Source of the DNA: an uncultured Candidatus Udaeobacter sp.
GTDB lineage: Bacteria; Verrucomicrobiota; Verrucomicrobiia; Chthoniobacterales; UBA10450
Direction: 5' to 3'
Assembly (NCBI GenBank): GCA_955652715.1
Contig: CATPBS010000167.1
Location: 1-6,471, forward strand
Length of the DNA stretch: 6,471 nucleotides
In this document: piece by piece, positions 4,423 through 6,471 of the stretch
How the letters are laid out: each line of letters starts with the position of its first letter
Position numbering within the stretch: the stretch's first letter is position 1
The notes under the pieces: model-generated
Told to the model about the DNA's origin: nothing
The model's input: only the letters and a program-made list of their open reading frames with translations
Databases searched by the model: none
Program-made: the position numbers and the translations under genes

Positions 4423-6471
4423 AACGTGTCTTCCAGCATCCGCCGGAGCCAGTAAACGGAAAGCATTATTGGCGAGGCCTTGGGGAGTTGAGCGATACAC
4501 CTGAATTTCGCCAATGGTTGGAACGCGAATTCCCCGCGGGCTCGGCGGAACTGAACGGCGACGAATGGTCGCGACGCGACTTTTTGAAACTCATGGGCGC
4601 ATCAATGGCGCTGGCTGGGGTTGGCCTCACGAGCTGTCGGCGTCCGGAAATGCATCTGGTTCCCTTCACCAAAAGCGTCGAATGGACGATTCCCGGAAAA
4701 TTTCTGTACTACGCCACGGCGATGCCCCGACGCACCGGAGCAATTCCGCTGATCGCGACGACCGTGGACGGTCGCCCGATCAAATTGGAAGGTAATCCGT
4801 TGCATCCGGCGAGCGGGGGCACGACTGACACCTTTGTTCAGGCGTCGATTCTCGATCTATACGATCCGTCGCGCTCGCGACGCTTCGTTCACAAAGGAAA
4901 AACGAGTAATCGCGCCGAGTTTGACGGCTACCTGGGAACACTTCGCAACGCGCTGACCAGTCAACAAGGCGACGGTCTTGCGTTCCTGGTCGGGGAAACG
5001 CATTCGCCCACACGCGAACGACTGCGCAATGAACTGGAAAAAGTTTTTCCGAGCATGCGCTGGTGTGTTTATGAACCGCTGCTGAGCCAGGAGCAGATGA
5101 CTGCTGCGCAAAGCGCATTCGGGGCTGGCGCGCAGCTCGTTCCGAAATTGGATCGCGCGGATGTGATTCTTGCTCTGGACAGCGATTTTATCGATTGCGG
5201 ACAAGGCGATCTCGAATCGGTGCGCGCATTCACTTCGCGGCGAAGAGTGAATTCTGCGAAAGACACCATGAATCGGCTCTATGTCGTCGAGAATCGCTTC
5301 ACGCTCACAGGTGCAATGGCGGACCACCGGCTTCGTTGTCCCGCGAGCCAAATCGCCGCGTTCACGCACGCGCTTGCGCAAAAAATTCTCGGCGGCACAA
5401 ACGATGCCGGCCTGGGTGGAGTCGTCGGAAACCTGCAAATTCCAGCAGGGGAAGCAACTTTCGATGAGCAATGGCTTAGCGAGGCGGCGAATGATCTTCT
5501 CGCAAAGCCAGGGGCAAGTTTGGTGCTGACCGGCCCCAATCAGCCGCTCGCAGTACAACTGCTCGTTTATTCAATCAACGCCGCGCTGAAGAATGTCGGC
5601 CAGACGCTGCTGGTCCGGCAGATTCCGCAGAATCCGCGCACGATAGACATGTCGCAGCTTGCCTCGGACATAAACGACGGGCACGTCAAGCAACTGTTCA
5701 TTCTCGGCGGTGATCCGGTTTACAATGCAAAGCGCGGTCTAGTGCAGGATCACGAGACGAAGCTCCCGCTTGACTGGGCTGATTTGCAAAAAAAGGTGCC
5801 GGAAATTGTGCGACTCGGTTATCACGAGGACGCCACGTCGGCGCTCAGCCACTGGCACATTCCGCTCGCGCATTATCTGGAATCGTGGGGCGACGCGCTG
5901 ACATCCGGGGGCGATTACTTGTCGATCCAACCAATGATCCTGCCGCTTTTCGGCGGGCTTTCGGAAATTGAACTGCTCAATGCGCTGCTTGGCGGCCCAA
6001 AACTAGAAGGGCCCGAACTGGTGCAGGAAACTTTCCGCGCAACTAATCCGCCGGGCGATTTTCAAACTGCGTGGTCCCATTTCCTCCACGACGGGTTTGC
6101 TTCGCACGTTCAGCCGCGTGATCAGACTGCGTCGTTCAATTCGAACGCGTTGGGGCCGCTGGCCCAAAGTTCGTGGATGCTGCCACCAGCGCCAACGGCA
6201 GATTCGCCTGAGATTGTGCTGACGGGCAGTTATGAGATGGACGATGGCCGCTATGCCAATAACGGCTGGCTTCAGGAGCTGCCGGACCCCATTACGAAGC
6301 TCACCTGGGACAACGCCGCGTTAATCAGTCCTGCTTATGCGAAGAAGCTCGGAGTGATTACGGGCGAGCTTGTGCAGATCGCGATCGCAGAAAAAAGCGC
6401 CGCTGCGGAGCCGGTCAAACGCGAGCTGGTCATCGCGGCACTCGTCTCGCCCGGTCACGTCGACAATTCGA
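4419..6471 (+). CDS. actB: Alternative complex III subunit B, Tat-type molybdopterin-oxidoreductase-like protein, 3' end missing
   Basis: The frame is open from ATG 4419 to the window edge, giving 684 residues. Full ActB proteins are commonly near 1000 residues, so the C-terminal ferredoxin-like domain with Fe-S clusters should lie outside. The start has the feature of 'TAT-variant-translocated' molybdopterin oxidoreductases: about 47 residues (KHYWRGLGELSDTPEF...) precede the twin-Arg signal SRRDFLKLMGASMALAG (51-67). L-T-S-C (70-73) follows and could be a lipobox. The body matches the molybdopterin oxidoreductase fold: GKFLYYATA (93-101), DGRPIKLEGNPLHPASGG (117-134), and the dinucleotide-binding-like region with YANNGWLQELPDPITKLTWD (612-631). 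Only four Cys are visible (73, 216, 260, 307) and none form the CxxC-type N-terminal cluster motif of catalytic Mo enzymes. This agrees with ActB being a cofactor-less relative that serves electron transfer and structure. Confidence 0.9.
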   Translation, partial: MKRVFQHPPEPVNGKHYWRGLGELSDTPEFRQWLEREFPAGSAELNGDEWSRRDFLKLMGASMALAGVGLTSCRRPEMHLVPFTKSVEWTIPGKFLYYATAMPRRTGAIPLIATTVDGRPIKLEGNPLHPASGGTTDTFVQASILDLYDPSRSRRFVHKGKTSNRAEFDGYLGTLRNALTSQQGDGLAFLVGETHSPTRERLRNELEKVFPSMRWCVYEPLLSQEQMTAAQSAFGAGAQLVPKLDRADVILALDSDFIDCGQGDLESVRAFTSRRRVNSAKDTMNRLYVVENRFTLTGAMADHRLRCPASQIAAFTHALAQKILGGTNDAGLGGVVGNLQIPAGEATFDEQWLSEAANDLLAKPGASLVLTGPNQPLAVQLLVYSINAALKNVGQTLLVRQIPQNPRTIDMSQLASDINDGHVKQLFILGGDPVYNAKRGLVQDHETKLPLDWADLQKKVPEIVRLGYHEDATSALSHWHIPLAHYLESWGDALTSGGDYLSIQPMILPLFGGLSEIELLNALLGGPKLEGPELVQETFRATNPPGDFQTAWSHFLHDGFASHVQPRDQTASFNSNALGPLAQSSWMLPPAPTADSPEIVLTGSYEMDDGRYANNGWLQELPDPITKLTWDNAALISPAYAKKLGVITGELVQIAIAEKSAAAEPVKRELVIAALVSPGHVDNS

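Noticed and set aside
4857..5558. 233-codon open frame on the minus strand opposite actB
   Set aside because: It lies wholly within the strongly supported actB frame, shows no recognisable domain and is Arg/Ser/Cys-rich as expected from the antisense of a GC-rich gene.
4419..6471. ActB as a catalytic formate dehydrogenase or nitrate reductase
   Set aside because: No N-terminal CxxC-type Fe-S motif and no Cys or Sec placed as a Mo ligand is visible; the Tat-variant leader and the adjoining pentaheme ActA point to alternative complex III.

Overview
The window reads like chromosomal DNA of a GC-rich, Gram-negative, aerobically respiring bacterium. Three features point to Verrucomicrobiota, or less specifically to the Planctomycetota/Acidobacteriota/Bacteroidota-like groups that use alternative complex III. 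These are an actA-actB gene pair, an intergenic repeat family of the type GACAGGATTNACAAGATT, and mostly weak or absent Shine-Dalgarno sequences with GTG/TTG start possibilities. The phylum is an inference from recognised patterns, not from a database comparison.

Layout. (1) Bases 1-783 (+) hold the 3' part of an unrecognised, highly charged, mostly helical protein whose frame is open to the window edge. (2) Bases 832-1413 (+) encode a small exported protein with a Gly/His-rich linker and a striking C-terminal C-x-C-x-P pentad repeat, probably metal-binding, also unrecognised. (3) Bases 1414-1697 hold no gene. They lie between two convergent genes and carry two near-identical palindromic repeat units plus a third half unit, all built on a 9-bp period; the third reaches the stop codon of the next gene. 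(4) Bases 1698-3395 (-) encode an exported YtcJ-type amidohydrolase with a complete set of metal ligands. (5) Bases 3396-3696 are a divergent control region with several palindromes and one candidate promoter. (6) Bases 3697-4422 (+) encode ActA, a membrane-anchored pentaheme cytochrome c. (7) From base 4419 to the window end (+) runs actB, which overlaps actA by an ATGA junction and encodes the Tat-type molybdopterin-oxidoreductase-like subunit of alternative complex III, cut by the window edge.

How the genes work together. Only actA and actB have a clear joint role: they should be the first genes of an operon for alternative complex III, a quinol-oxidising complex that passes electrons to periplasmic carriers or to a terminal oxidase. 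The remaining subunit genes (Fe-S part of ActB, NrfD-like ActC/ActF, ActD, ActE) would lie past the right edge. The amidohydrolase and the two left-hand genes show no clear functional tie to it. The least explained parts are the cysteine-pentad secreted protein, the charged helical protein beside it, and the repeat and palindrome elements.
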